From positions 1-36,758 of the forward strand of contig SBBC01000013.1 in NCBI GenBank assembly GCA_005239865.1: DNA of 36,758 nucleotides, given 5' to 3'. Below, piece by piece: positions 7,118 through 14,585 of this stretch. Positions within the stretch are counted from its first letter, which is position 1; every line of letters starts with the position of its first letter. Both the position numbers and the translations under genes were made by a program. Under the pieces are notes generated by a model. The model ran no database searches. It was not told the DNA's origin and worked only from the letters and a program-made list of their open reading frames with translations. This DNA comes from Candidatus Microgenomatus auricola (lineage in GTDB: Bacteria; Patescibacteriota; Patescibacteriia; SBBC01).

Positions 7118-7726
7118 ATGAACGACAGCCGCGAAATTCTTCAAATCAAAAAACTCATAGTAGCCGCTGAAAGTAGCTTGCGGGAAGCGCGTGAACTTCT
7201 TAGCGTTTTGAGTGGCGAAATCCCGCCCTTACCGAACGCGGCGGAACAGGCAAAAGAAGTTGGTCGGGTGACGATGGGTGTCGACGGGAAGGTAATCGAA
7301 GGGATTTTCGACGGTCAGAACATGGTTGGACCGGACGGCAAGATGTACTCGGTCCCGGCGAACTACGCCTCGAAGTCGAAACTCGTCGAAGGTGACCGCT
7401 TGAAATTGACCATCACGAACGACGGCTCGTTCATCTACAAGCAAATCGGACCGGTTGAGCGACAACGCCTGATCGGCACGTTGACGAAGGACGAGACGTC
7501 AAATGAGTACCGGGTGGTGGCGGGCGACCGGACGTACCGCGTCCTCCTCGCTTCGGTGACGTACTTCAAAGGTGAGGCTGGCGACGAAGTCGTCATTCTC
7601 GTCCCGAAAGATAAGCCGAGTCGGTGGGGTGCAGTCGAAAACATCATCAAGCCAACGAGCTTCAGCGGTGAGGCGGCCGCTTCCCCCTCGGCCCCCAGTT
7701 CAGACGACCTCTCCCTGCAGCAGTAA
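7118..7726 (+). CDS. Conserved CPR-type protein of unknown function
   Basis: A 202-aa protein. Residues 1-35 form a charged helix (LIVAAESSLREARELLSVLSG). Residues about 60-110 are a well-ordered segment with EGIFDGQNMVGPDGKMYSVPANYASKSKLVEGDRLKLTI, then GSFIYKQIGPVERQRLIGTL. A similar second beta module follows (YRVVAGDRTYRVLLASVTYFKGEAGDEVVIL). The tail from about 180 is Ser/Ala/Pro-rich and likely disordered. I recognise the DGQNMVGPDGK...PANYASKSKL pattern from proteins common in Patescibacteria, sometimes mislabelled as ribosomal L7/L12; it is not L7/L12. The paired beta modules suggest nucleic-acid binding, but that is inference. It has its own promoter and lies directly before dnaX. 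Confidence 0.7.
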   Translation: MNDSREILQIKKLIVAAESSLREARELLSVLSGEIPPLPNAAEQAKEVGRVTMGVDGKVIEGIFDGQNMVGPDGKMYSVPANYASKSKLVEGDRLKLTITNDGSFIYKQIGPVERQRLIGTLTKDETSNEYRVVAGDRTYRVLLASVTYFKGEAGDEVVILVPKDKPSRWGAVENIIKPTSFSGEAAASPSAPSSDDLSLQQ

Positions 7727-7734
7727 ACCGACCA

Positions 7735-7763
7735 TTGTCGAGCGCGAAAATCTCGGCTACACT
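7735..7763 (+). promoter_or_regulatory. Promoter for dnaX
   Basis: TTGTCG (7735-7740), a 17-nt spacer and TACACT (7758-7763). ATG 7774 is 10 nt after the -10 box, so the mRNA leader should be only about 3-4 nt. Confidence 0.65.
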
Positions 7764-7773
7764 TATTGGTGGT

Positions 7774-9306
7774 ATGGCGACGCTTTACCGTAAATACCGG
7801 CCGCAACGGTTCAGTGAGTTGGTCGGGCAGGAGCACGTCCGGACGACGTTAACGTCGGAACTGGCCAGCGGAAAAATCACCCACGCCTATCTGTTTGTTG
7901 GTCCGCGCGGAATCGGGAAGACCACGACTGCCCGGTTATTGGCGAAAGCTCTTAATTGCTCAAACCGGAAAGGCGCCGAGCCGTGCAACCGTTGCACCTC
8001 GTGCACCGCCATGCAGCAAGGGCGGTCTCTGGACTTGGTGGAAATTGACGCCGCCTCGCATACCCAGGTTGACCACGTGCGCGAGAACATCCTGCCAGCC
8101 GCCCGGACGGCACCGGCGCTCGGGCAGTACAAGGTTTTTATCATTGACGAAGTCCACATGCTCTCGGCCTCGGCCTTCAGCGCCCTCTTGAAGATGCTGG
8201 AGGAACCGCCGGCCCACGTGGTCTTCATCCTGGCGACGACCGAGCCCCACCGCGTTCCCGAAACCATCGTGTCGCGTTGTCAACGCTTCGATTTCCACCG
8301 GATTGCGCCGACGGACATCGTCCATCGGTTGACGACGCTCGTCAGCCAGGAGAAGCTGCGCGCTGAAACGTTAGTGCTCGAACGGATTGCGCGATTGGCG
8401 CAAGGCTCGCTGCGTGACGCGGAAGGCATGCTCGGGCAACTGATCGGACTCGGAGAATCAACCTTGACGCACGAACTCGCTGATTTGGTGCTGCCGCGCT
8501 CAAACGTGACCACCGCTTTTGAGCTGATCGCTACGATTCTGGCGAAAGACGCGGTCAAAGGCATCGAACTCGTCCAGCGACTCGTTGACGACGGGATGCA
8601 TCTCGGGCATTTTCTCCACGAGTGCGTTGAGACGTCCCGGCTGCTGTTGCTGGCTAAGATTGGATCAACCGAAGGGTTGGCGGCTTTAGCCCCGGCTGAA
8701 CGGAAAACCGCCGAACAGTTGACGGAGCGTGGAACGACGCTGGATTTTCGTCTGATGCTCGAGGCCTTTCTGCGACGTGAACGGGAGGAGCGTTCGGTCA
8801 GCATTCCCCAACTGCCGCTGGAGCTGGCGATCGTCGAATTGACTGCCGCAACGGTTGTCGGATCGTTTCCGCCGATGCCGCCAGCGCGTCCGGCACGCCC
8901 CCAGAAGCCGAAAACTTCCGCCTGGCGCACCACCAGCAAAGGATCGGGCCAGGGTCTGGCCGAATGGCCAAAGGTGCTGGAGTTGGTGCGACAGTCGAAT
9001 CCATCGGTCGCGGTACTCTTGAAATCAGCCACGCCGCATGGTATAGTCAACGATGTCTTTCGGTTGTCGTTTCCCTTCCCGTTTCATTGCGAACGGGTGC
9101 TTGAAGTTAAAAACCGGAGGGTAGTTGAATCCTCGCTCGGTGTGGTGTTTGGTCGTCAGCTGCGAATTGAGGCGGTCTTGAATGAACCGTCGCCGGACGC
9201 GCAACGTCGCCCAGCTGGTCGGTCTGCGCTTCCGGATGAGGTGTGGCAACAAGCCTTGACGGCCTTCGGCGGTGAATCCACCGAAGGCAGAGAAAGCGTC
9301 TCCTAG
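7774..9306 (+). CDS. dnaX: DNA polymerase III subunit gamma/tau
   Basis: A 510-aa clamp-loader ATPase that opens the sliding clamp and loads it on primed DNA. The start at ATG 7774 gives the classic MATLYRKYRPQRFSELVGQ. Walker A is GPRGIGKT (residues 43-50). The zinc module uses C62, C71, C74 and C77. Walker B is IIDEVHML, followed by SAFSALLKMLEEPP and sensor 1 ILATTEP, and the SRC motif (arginine finger) is in VSRCQRFDF. The part after about residue 370 is short compared with tau of model bacteria and carries a Pro/Lys-rich linker and a small terminal domain, so this is probably a gamma-like form with limited tau functions. A frame open further upstream (to 7735) includes the promoter and is not the start. 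Confidence 0.95.
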   Translation: MATLYRKYRPQRFSELVGQEHVRTTLTSELASGKITHAYLFVGPRGIGKTTTARLLAKALNCSNRKGAEPCNRCTSCTAMQQGRSLDLVEIDAASHTQVDHVRENILPAARTAPALGQYKVFIIDEVHMLSASAFSALLKMLEEPPAHVVFILATTEPHRVPETIVSRCQRFDFHRIAPTDIVHRLTTLVSQEKLRAETLVLERIARLAQGSLRDAEGMLGQLIGLGESTLTHELADLVLPRSNVTTAFELIATILAKDAVKGIELVQRLVDDGMHLGHFLHECVETSRLLLLAKIGSTEGLAALAPAERKTAEQLTERGTTLDFRLMLEAFLRREREERSVSIPQLPLELAIVELTAATVVGSFPPMPPARPARPQKPKTSAWRTTSKGSGQGLAEWPKVLELVRQSNPSVAVLLKSATPHGIVNDVFRLSFPFPFHCERVLEVKNRRVVESSLGVVFGRQLRIEAVLNEPSPDAQRRPAGRSALPDEVWQQALTAFGGESTEGRESVS

Positions 9307-9356
9307 GATGAGACGGGAACGCCGAGAAAATCGAGTTTCTTCAAAGGACTTATGAT

Positions 9357-9416
9357 TCCGGGATCGTCTAATGGCCCCGCACCGGGCTTCGCTCGGTACG
9401 GGGCAGGTAGGACGCC
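9357..9416 (+). pseudogene. tRNA-Gln-like 5' half interrupted by a hairpin
   Basis: Positions 9357-9374 repeat the first 18 nt of the intact tRNA-Gln at 9504 exactly (acceptor strand TCCGGGA and the start of the D arm; the identity extends one base upstream). The copy resumes at 9406-9416 with GGTAGGACGCC. Between them, in the D loop, is a 31-nt hairpin (9375-9405). After 9416 the identity is lost and a second hairpin follows, so no complete cloverleaf remains. Confidence 0.7.
9375..9405. repeat. GC-rich hairpin insertion 1 (in a tRNA D loop)
   Basis: CCCCG-C-ACCGGGC pairs with GCTCGGT-A-CGGGG around the loop TTC, giving about 12 pairs with one mismatch. It splits the D loop of the tRNA-Gln-like copy, with GG on both sides of the insertion. 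The core CCCCGCACC is shared with insertion 2. Confidence 0.7.
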
Positions 9417-9445
9417 CCCCCCGCACCACCCTTGGGTGCGGGGGG
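9417..9445. repeat. GC-rich hairpin insertion 2
   Basis: A perfect 11-bp stem, 9417-9427 with 9435-9445 (CCCCCCGCACC/GGTGCGGGGGG), with a 7-nt loop. It begins where the tRNA-Gln-like copy at 9357 reaches its anticodon stem. Confidence 0.75.
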
Positions 9446-9503
9446 CCCGCTTCGCCTGGCGCCAAGAAACTTTTTACCTAACCGTCAGGCTTGGCCGCGT
9501 TGT

Positions 9504-9574
9504 TCCGGGATCGTCTAATGGTAGGACGCCAGGTTCTGGCCCTGGTAATCTAGGTTCGAATCCTGGTCCCGGAG
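9504..9574 (+). tRNA. tRNA-Gln (anticodon CUG)
   Basis: A complete 71-nt cloverleaf. The acceptor stem is TCCGGGA (9504-9510) with TCCCGGA (9567-9573). The D stem is GTCT/GGAC with loop AATGGTA. The anticodon stem is CCAGG/CCTGG with loop TTCTGGC, giving anticodon CTG at 9536-9538. The variable loop is TAAT. The T stem is CTAGG/CCTGG with loop TTCGAAT, and the discriminator is G9574. CCA is not encoded and must be added by nucleotidyltransferase. The flanks pair further: CCGCGTTG (9495-9502) with CAACGCGG (9575-9582), plus T9503-G9574, extending the acceptor helix to 16 pairs in the precursor. No convincing promoter lies directly upstream. Confidence 0.93.
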
Positions 9575-9636
9575 CAACGCGGCTCAAGTCTAGGGCATGA
9601 TTACCAATTCCGAAAAAGCGAAGCAGGCGGGGCGGG

Positions 9637-9726
9637 CTGGCCCTGGTAATCGGGGTTCGCTTGTCCAGCACCCGACTCCGAGCCCATCGAGGAGGAGTGG
9701 TGCTGGGAGTCCCTGTCCCGGAGCCA
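9637..9726 (+). pseudogene. tRNA-Gln-like 3' half with a hairpin in the T loop and encoded CCA
   Basis: CTGGCCCTGGTAATC (9637-9651) repeats the anticodon CTG, the 3' anticodon stem and the variable loop of the intact gene. CGGGG-TTCG begins a T arm, which is split by a 48-nt hairpin insertion and completed by CCCTG (9711-9715). TCCCGGA (9716-9722), G and CCA (9724-9726) complete the 3' end. Upstream, only scattered resemblance to a 5' half is visible (TTCCG at 9608), so a functional cloverleaf is unlikely. Confidence 0.65.
9660..9707. repeat. Hairpin insertion 3 (in a tRNA T loop)
   Basis: CCAGCACC (9665-9672) pairs perfectly with GGTGCTGG (9699-9706). Inside, ACTCC (9675-9679) pairs with GGAGT (9694-9698), with CG bulged. 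The core GCACC/GGTGC is shared with insertion 2. Confidence 0.65.
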
Positions 9727-9746
9727 CAAGATCTTTGGCATTTTTT
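9723..9746 (+). terminator. Weak terminator-like hairpin after the tRNA cluster
   Basis: GCCA (9723-9726) can pair with TGGC (9736-9739), followed by A and six T (9741-9746). The stem is short, so this is only suggestive. Confidence 0.3.
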
Positions 9747-9821
9747 GGGATGGGCAGTCAAGCTGGGGTGGATCGGGATGGAACTTCATTCGGTCAAGCT
9801 GACCTTGACTGAACGTCGCGT

Positions 9822-10586
9822 ATGTATTTGTTGACGCGGCTGGTACCTTTACTGACAGCCATCATCCTAATGGTTGGAGGCGAGTTTGCGCTGGCTCAGC
9901 CGAGGTACTTCATTCACGTCTTCATCACTATGACGCTCCTCATCCTGGGTGCCGGTTTGTTCGTGCTTCGTCGAAGCTCGCGAAGCGAAAAAATTATCTT
10001 AACGGTTTCGCCGATGGTGTTTCTGGCTGGCAGTGCGTTTGTGATGTTTTTTTTATCGCCGTCGTGGCTGATTCACCCGGCGCTGGTGATTGTCGGTTTG
10101 AGCGGCTGGATCTACTTCGAAGAGCTCTATCGCTACGCCTTTGAGCCGGAACGGTACCATCAACATGCGATTGAGCACCTGACGAGCTACTTTGGCATCA
10201 TCGCTTTGGCTGGCAGCATGGCTGGGATTTTTGCCCTCCGTATTTTTCTGGATGTGCGTTTGATCTATCTTCTCCCCATTACCATGGTCGTCGCCACGCT
10301 GATCAGCGGTAGCATTTTCTCCGTCCTGCCTTTGTCGCGGGTCTCGCTGATTTCATCGGCGGTGGTCTTCGGTCTCCTGGCGACCGAAATGACCTGGGCC
10401 GTTCATTTCTTACCAACCCACTACTGGGTGGACAGTTTGATTGTGACGATCCCTTTTTACGTCGCCCTGCACCTGGTTCGTCATGAGCTCAACGGGACGT
10501 TGAACCGCGAGCTCATTCAACGCTATGCTGCCATTGGTGTGGTCGGATTGAGCGTCGTGCTGTTGACGGCACAATGGGTGGTGTGA
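9822..10586 (+). CDS. Polytopic membrane protein of unknown function
   Basis: A 254-aa, very hydrophobic protein with about seven or eight predicted membrane helices, for example residues 3-25, 30-48, 58-77, 83-101, 124-146, 150-172, 176-195 and 203-220. A conserved-looking amphipathic piece, EELYRYAFEPERYHQHAIEHL (about 104-124), lies between helices. I do not recognise a named family; similar proteins occur in Patescibacteria. It ends 1 nt before the HtrA-like gene, and that gene overlaps the subtilase gene, so the three are probably one transcription unit. The function may relate to the envelope or to secreted proteolysis. Confidence 0.7.
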   Translation: MYLLTRLVPLLTAIILMVGGEFALAQPRYFIHVFITMTLLILGAGLFVLRRSSRSEKIILTVSPMVFLAGSAFVMFFLSPSWLIHPALVIVGLSGWIYFEELYRYAFEPERYHQHAIEHLTSYFGIIALAGSMAGIFALRIFLDVRLIYLLPITMVVATLISGSIFSVLPLSRVSLISSAVVFGLLATEMTWAVHFLPTHYWVDSLIVTIPFYVALHLVRHELNGTLNRELIQRYAAIGVVGLSVVLLTAQWVV

Positions 10587-10587
10587 G

Positions 10588-11817
10588 ATGAAGCCGCGCC
10601 CGACCCCCACCTCCCCGAAACAGCAAACTCTCGGCCGTGAGCTCGAGGAGCTGTATCGAGTAGCGCCGACGATCACACGTCCGCAGCACCTCTCGGCCTC
10701 CGCGATCGTGGCGTTGGTGGCCGGCGTCATCGTCGTCACCCTGTCCGCGTTCGTTGGGCTACGCGGGCTGGCCGAGCGCTTCCCCGACATCAGGATTTTG
10801 CAATATTTTCGATCCGAAATTCTCCCGGGCGAACGGATCGTTATCCGTGAGGAGCGCCAAAACGCGAATACGACCAACATCGACATCGAGCGGGTCAAAC
10901 GGTCATTGGGCGTGCTTCTCAAACCATCACCGAGCGGTCCGTCGACACCAGACGATCGCCTCGGATTGGTGGTGTTTCTCTCCAATGACGGGGTTGGCCT
11001 GACGCTCAAGGCGAATCTCCCGAAAAAACCCGCGGCGGTCATTGGTCAAGCCAGCGGCGAACGGGTAAAGATTCTGAAGCAAACGGCTGATTCGGCCACA
11101 CCGCTTTCGCTCTTTAAAGTCGATGGCCAGACCGTCTCCATGTCGTTTGCCGATCTCGAACGTCTCGTTCCCGGAGACGAGGTGGTGGTGGTTCGCCATG
11201 ATCCGTTCAATGGCGGATTAGGGGTGTTGCACGTCCGGATTGCCTCGACGCGCGACCGCCTCTTGGCCGGTTCGTCACTTTCGGCGTTGCTCGAATCGTC
11301 CGAGGTGCTGACCAGGCGGATCCGACTTGATCGGACGCTTGATCCGACCTGGGACGGCGCGGCTGTGATTGATCGTGACGCCAGATTGATCGGAATCGTG
11401 GATGCCTCAAGCACCCGTGGTGGACAGGCCACGGTCGTGCCGATTGAGCCGCTCCGGAACCAATTGAGTGGGTTTACGCGTCACGGAGAGATTCGACGCC
11501 CCCTGCTCGGGGTCAGCTACCTCGACCTGGCCTTCGCCGCCCCGCTTCCAGACCGGCCGTCGAAGGGCGCCTATCTTATGGCGGGAGAGCAAGGCAAGCC
11601 GCCAGCGGTTCTGCCTCGTTCGCCAGCGGCGGTGGCCGGATTGCGGCCGGAAGATGTCATCACCGGGGTCGAAGACGTCGTCGTGACTGACGCTCGCTCA
11701 CTGTCCGAGTTGCTGTTGTCGTACGATCCCGGTTCGAAGCTCGTGGTTCACATCCTTCGCAACCGTTCGCCATTGGATATCACGGTGACGCTCGGCGAGG
11801 CAACCGCTGGTAGTTAA
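10588..11817 (+). CDS. Membrane-anchored HtrA/DegP-like PDZ protein, catalytic residues missing
   Basis: A 409-aa protein. A cytoplasmic N-terminus is followed by one membrane helix (about 38-58), a region with trypsin-like beta organisation (about 110-290) and a PDZ domain (about 303-402) with RRPLLGVSYLDL and SPAAVAGLRPEDVITGVEDV. The trypsin-like part ends in ARLIGIVDASSTRGGQATVVPIEPLRNQL in the manner of DegP. Where DegP has GNSGGPL there is DPTWDGAAVID (252-262), and where the catalytic histidine is expected there is SNDGVGLTLKA (132-142). The serine and histidine therefore appear lost. It is likely a non-proteolytic chaperone or scaffold. It overlaps the subtilase start by 1 nt (TAATG), which hints at a joint function. 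Confidence 0.7.
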   Translation: MKPRPTPTSPKQQTLGRELEELYRVAPTITRPQHLSASAIVALVAGVIVVTLSAFVGLRGLAERFPDIRILQYFRSEILPGERIVIREERQNANTTNIDIERVKRSLGVLLKPSPSGPSTPDDRLGLVVFLSNDGVGLTLKANLPKKPAAVIGQASGERVKILKQTADSATPLSLFKVDGQTVSMSFADLERLVPGDEVVVVRHDPFNGGLGVLHVRIASTRDRLLAGSSLSALLESSEVLTRRIRLDRTLDPTWDGAAVIDRDARLIGIVDASSTRGGQATVVPIEPLRNQLSGFTRHGEIRRPLLGVSYLDLAFAAPLPDRPSKGAYLMAGEQGKPPAVLPRSPAAVAGLRPEDVITGVEDVVVTDARSLSELLLSYDPGSKLVVHILRNRSPLDITVTLGEATAGS

Positions 11818-14585
11818 TGTTCATGACCAAACTTTTTTTTATCACGGTGGTGGTCGGCGCGAGCGGGCTATTCGGGTTGACTGTTCGGGCGGAAACAATG
11901 CCGGGTGAACTGATTGTGACCTTTCGCGAGCCGACGTCCGGAATTTTTCGCCAGGGTTCAGCGACGCGGGTACTCGGCCTCAAGGGAAGAGAAAAACTTC
12001 AACCGCTTTCTGGCCAGACTTTTTTGGTTCGGACTGAATCGGAGAACGTCGTTGACCTAGCGCAACGGCTTCGGCGTAACGTCCGCGTCGAACAGGTCCA
12101 GCCAAACTACGTCTACCACGCCTTGTTTGTACCGAATGACCCATCGTATCGCTACCAGTGGAATTTCGAGACGGTCAGGGCGCCAGCTGGCTGGGATTTT
12201 GACGCGACTGCGCCGTTGTATGGAGGCGACGCGAGCATTTTGGTCGCGGTGCTCGACACCGGTGCCGCCTATGAGGATTTTGGTGATTTTAAAAAAGCAC
12301 CGGATTTCGCAGGCACGACTTTCGTGGCCGGCCAGGACTTCGTCAACAATGACACCCATCCGAATGACGATAATGGACACGGTACGCACGTAACCATGAC
12401 GATTGCCGAGTCGACCAACAACGGGCTGGCGGCCGCTGGTCTGGCCTTTGCGAGTTCGATCATGCCCATCAAGGTGCTCGACGGCAGCGGCCTCGGATCA
12501 ACCGCCACCATTGCCGCCGGCGTCGACTTCGCCCGGCTGAACGGGGCGAAGGTCATAAACTTGAGCTTGGGCGGCACGAACGACGACCCGCTGCTCCACC
12601 AGTCCATCCAAAATGCCGTCAACGCTGGCATTGTCGTGGTGGCTGCCACCGGGAACGATGGTGCGGGTTCGGTCTACTACCCAGCGCGGTACGATGAGGT
12701 CATTGCCGTTGGCGCCACGCGATACGACAATCTCGTAACCACGTATTCAAACTTTGGAACCGGAATCGACCTGGTTGCGCCGGGCGGGGATCTTGATGTT
12801 GACCAGAACGGCGATGGCCAACCGGACGGAATCGTCCAACAGACCTGTGAAACGAAGGCCTGCGCAACGTTTAACGATTTCTTTTATGAAGGCACGTCGC
12901 AAGCCGCTCCCCACGTGTCGGCCACCGCCTCACTCCTGCTGGCGGCCGGTGTACAGGGCGCGAATGTAAAAACTGTGTTGGAAGGGTCAGCCAAAGATCT
13001 TGGCGCCGGTGGCTACGATTCGACCTATGGCTATGGACTGCTCGACATTAGCGCGGCCTTGACACTCGGACTCAACGATAAAAACCCGCCCACCGGATCA
13101 ATCACGATCAACAACGGATCGCCCTATACCAACGTCGCCACCGTCACGATCAACGTGAAGGCAAGTGATCCGGAAGGAACGGGGATTTTAATGTCATTTT
13201 CCAACGACGGAATATCGTATTCTGCATGGCAAACGTTGGCGGCCACGAAAAGCGCTTGGGACCTAACCACGTTCGGCGGCTCATCGTTGGAGGGTCCCCG
13301 GACGGTCTACGCCAGATTCAAGGACGCCGCTGGTAACGCCTCGTCAGCGGTTAGCGCCCAAGTCACACTTGATCAAACACCGCCCCCCGCACCGACCCTC
13401 GACGTCCACGCGCCACCGCCGAATGATCAGGTCAAACTTCTTTCCGGGGTAGCCACCTCGGTCAAGGACTTAGTCGCCGCATGGAATGAGCCGAGCGATA
13501 ACTTGAGCGGCATTGCCGGTTATCGCCTTGATTTCACGCCGCAATCCGAGCCGGATTTCTCCGTCATCCCGGTGACTACCGAACGAACCTACGCCGCCGC
13601 GACACAGTCCTCTTCACGCGTCCTTTACCTTCATGTGGTGGCCGTTGATCAAGCTGGTAATGTTTCAGCCACCCGGACGTTCACCTATGTCTATCAGTTG
13701 CTCCGGGTGGTGGCCGGAACGCGATCGCAAGGCGCCGTGGTTTCTTTCTATACACCAACCGGTTCGCTGAAGACAAAACTCCAACCGTTAGGGAAAGCCT
13801 CACTCGCCGGGGTCCGCGTCGCGGTCATGACGTACGAACTCGGCCGGCCGGATGCCCTCCTCGTTGGTTCTGGTTCCGGCCAGACGATCGTGAAAGTGGT
13901 TTCGGCCGATGGCCAGGAACTCTCCGCCTTCAAGCCCTATGGCGCTAGAGCGCGTCATGGAGTCAATGTCGCGGCTGGCGATTTTCAAGGCGACGGTCGA
14001 TCCGAGATCGCCGTCGCGCCGCAATCCGGTGCCCTTCCGATTCGGATATTTACGAACACGGGAGAGTTCATCCGCGAGTTTTTCCCCTTCGGGAAAAAGT
14101 ACAGCGGTGGTGTTTCTGTCTCAACCGGCGACGTTGATGGCGATAGCACTCAAGAACTGATTGTCAGTCAAATGGTGGACAAGCCCCTAGTTAGGATTTT
14201 CAGCGCCGGCGGTCAACGGCTTAAAGAATTCCGGGCCTTTCCAAAAGGAAAAAACTTCGGTATCCACGTCGCCAGTGGCGACGTGGATGGAGATGGGCGA
14301 GACGAGATTGTCGCCTCACCCGTGGCGGGCAGTTCGCAGGTTGTGATTCTCATGGCGAACGGGAAAAGGGTTAGCACCTTGACGGCCTTCAGTAAAAAGT
14401 ACCGCGGCGGAATTAATGTCAGCACCGGCGACGTCGACGGCGACGGCCGTGACGAGGTCATGACCGTACCAGTCGAAGGATATCCGAAGGTGCAGCTCTT
14501 TACTGGCCAGGGAAAATTTCAAAAAAGTTTCTACGCCATCGGCAAGAGTTTTCGCGGCGGCGTGCAATTGACGACGATTCGATGA
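11817..14585 (+). CDS. Secreted subtilisin-like serine protease (S8) with FG-GAP repeats
   Basis: A 922-aa exported protease. The signal peptide is residues 1-25 (hydrophobic core, then VRAETM), the propeptide-like domain about 28-100, and the catalytic domain about 108-410. The triad is visible: D147 in AVLDTG, H188 in NGHGTHV and S361 in GTSQAAPH, with N280 as oxyanion residue (ATGND). An Ig/fibronectin-like middle follows (TGSITINNGSPYTN to about 630). The C-terminus has four FG-GAP-like repeats with calcium-loop motifs GDFQGDGRSE, GDVDGDSTQE and twice GDVDGDGRDE, likely a beta-propeller. It should act outside the cell or on its surface. It starts inside the stop of the HtrA-like gene and overlaps the GtrA gene by 4 nt. 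Confidence 0.92.
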   Translation: MFMTKLFFITVVVGASGLFGLTVRAETMPGELIVTFREPTSGIFRQGSATRVLGLKGREKLQPLSGQTFLVRTESENVVDLAQRLRRNVRVEQVQPNYVYHALFVPNDPSYRYQWNFETVRAPAGWDFDATAPLYGGDASILVAVLDTGAAYEDFGDFKKAPDFAGTTFVAGQDFVNNDTHPNDDNGHGTHVTMTIAESTNNGLAAAGLAFASSIMPIKVLDGSGLGSTATIAAGVDFARLNGAKVINLSLGGTNDDPLLHQSIQNAVNAGIVVVAATGNDGAGSVYYPARYDEVIAVGATRYDNLVTTYSNFGTGIDLVAPGGDLDVDQNGDGQPDGIVQQTCETKACATFNDFFYEGTSQAAPHVSATASLLLAAGVQGANVKTVLEGSAKDLGAGGYDSTYGYGLLDISAALTLGLNDKNPPTGSITINNGSPYTNVATVTINVKASDPEGTGILMSFSNDGISYSAWQTLAATKSAWDLTTFGGSSLEGPRTVYARFKDAAGNASSAVSAQVTLDQTPPPAPTLDVHAPPPNDQVKLLSGVATSVKDLVAAWNEPSDNLSGIAGYRLDFTPQSEPDFSVIPVTTERTYAAATQSSSRVLYLHVVAVDQAGNVSATRTFTYVYQLLRVVAGTRSQGAVVSFYTPTGSLKTKLQPLGKASLAGVRVAVMTYELGRPDALLVGSGSGQTIVKVVSADGQELSAFKPYGARARHGVNVAAGDFQGDGRSEIAVAPQSGALPIRIFTNTGEFIREFFPFGKKYSGGVSVSTGDVDGDSTQELIVSQMVDKPLVRIFSAGGQRLKEFRAFPKGKNFGIHVASGDVDGDGRDEIVASPVAGSSQVVILMANGKRVSTLTAFSKKYRGGINVSTGDVDGDGRDEVMTVPVEGYPKVQLFTGQGKFQKSFYAIGKSFRGGVQLTTIR

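Noticed and set aside
9417-9480. Hairpin 2 and the following T run as a dnaX terminator
   Set aside because: The T run lies about 25 nt beyond the stem, too far for intrinsic termination.
9357-9726. One functional split or nested tRNA made from the outer 5' and 3' halves
   Set aside because: The anticodon stem cannot form: the 5' half lacks CCAGG, and the sequence before CTG in the 3' half does not pair with CCTGG. Tandem degenerate copies explain it better.
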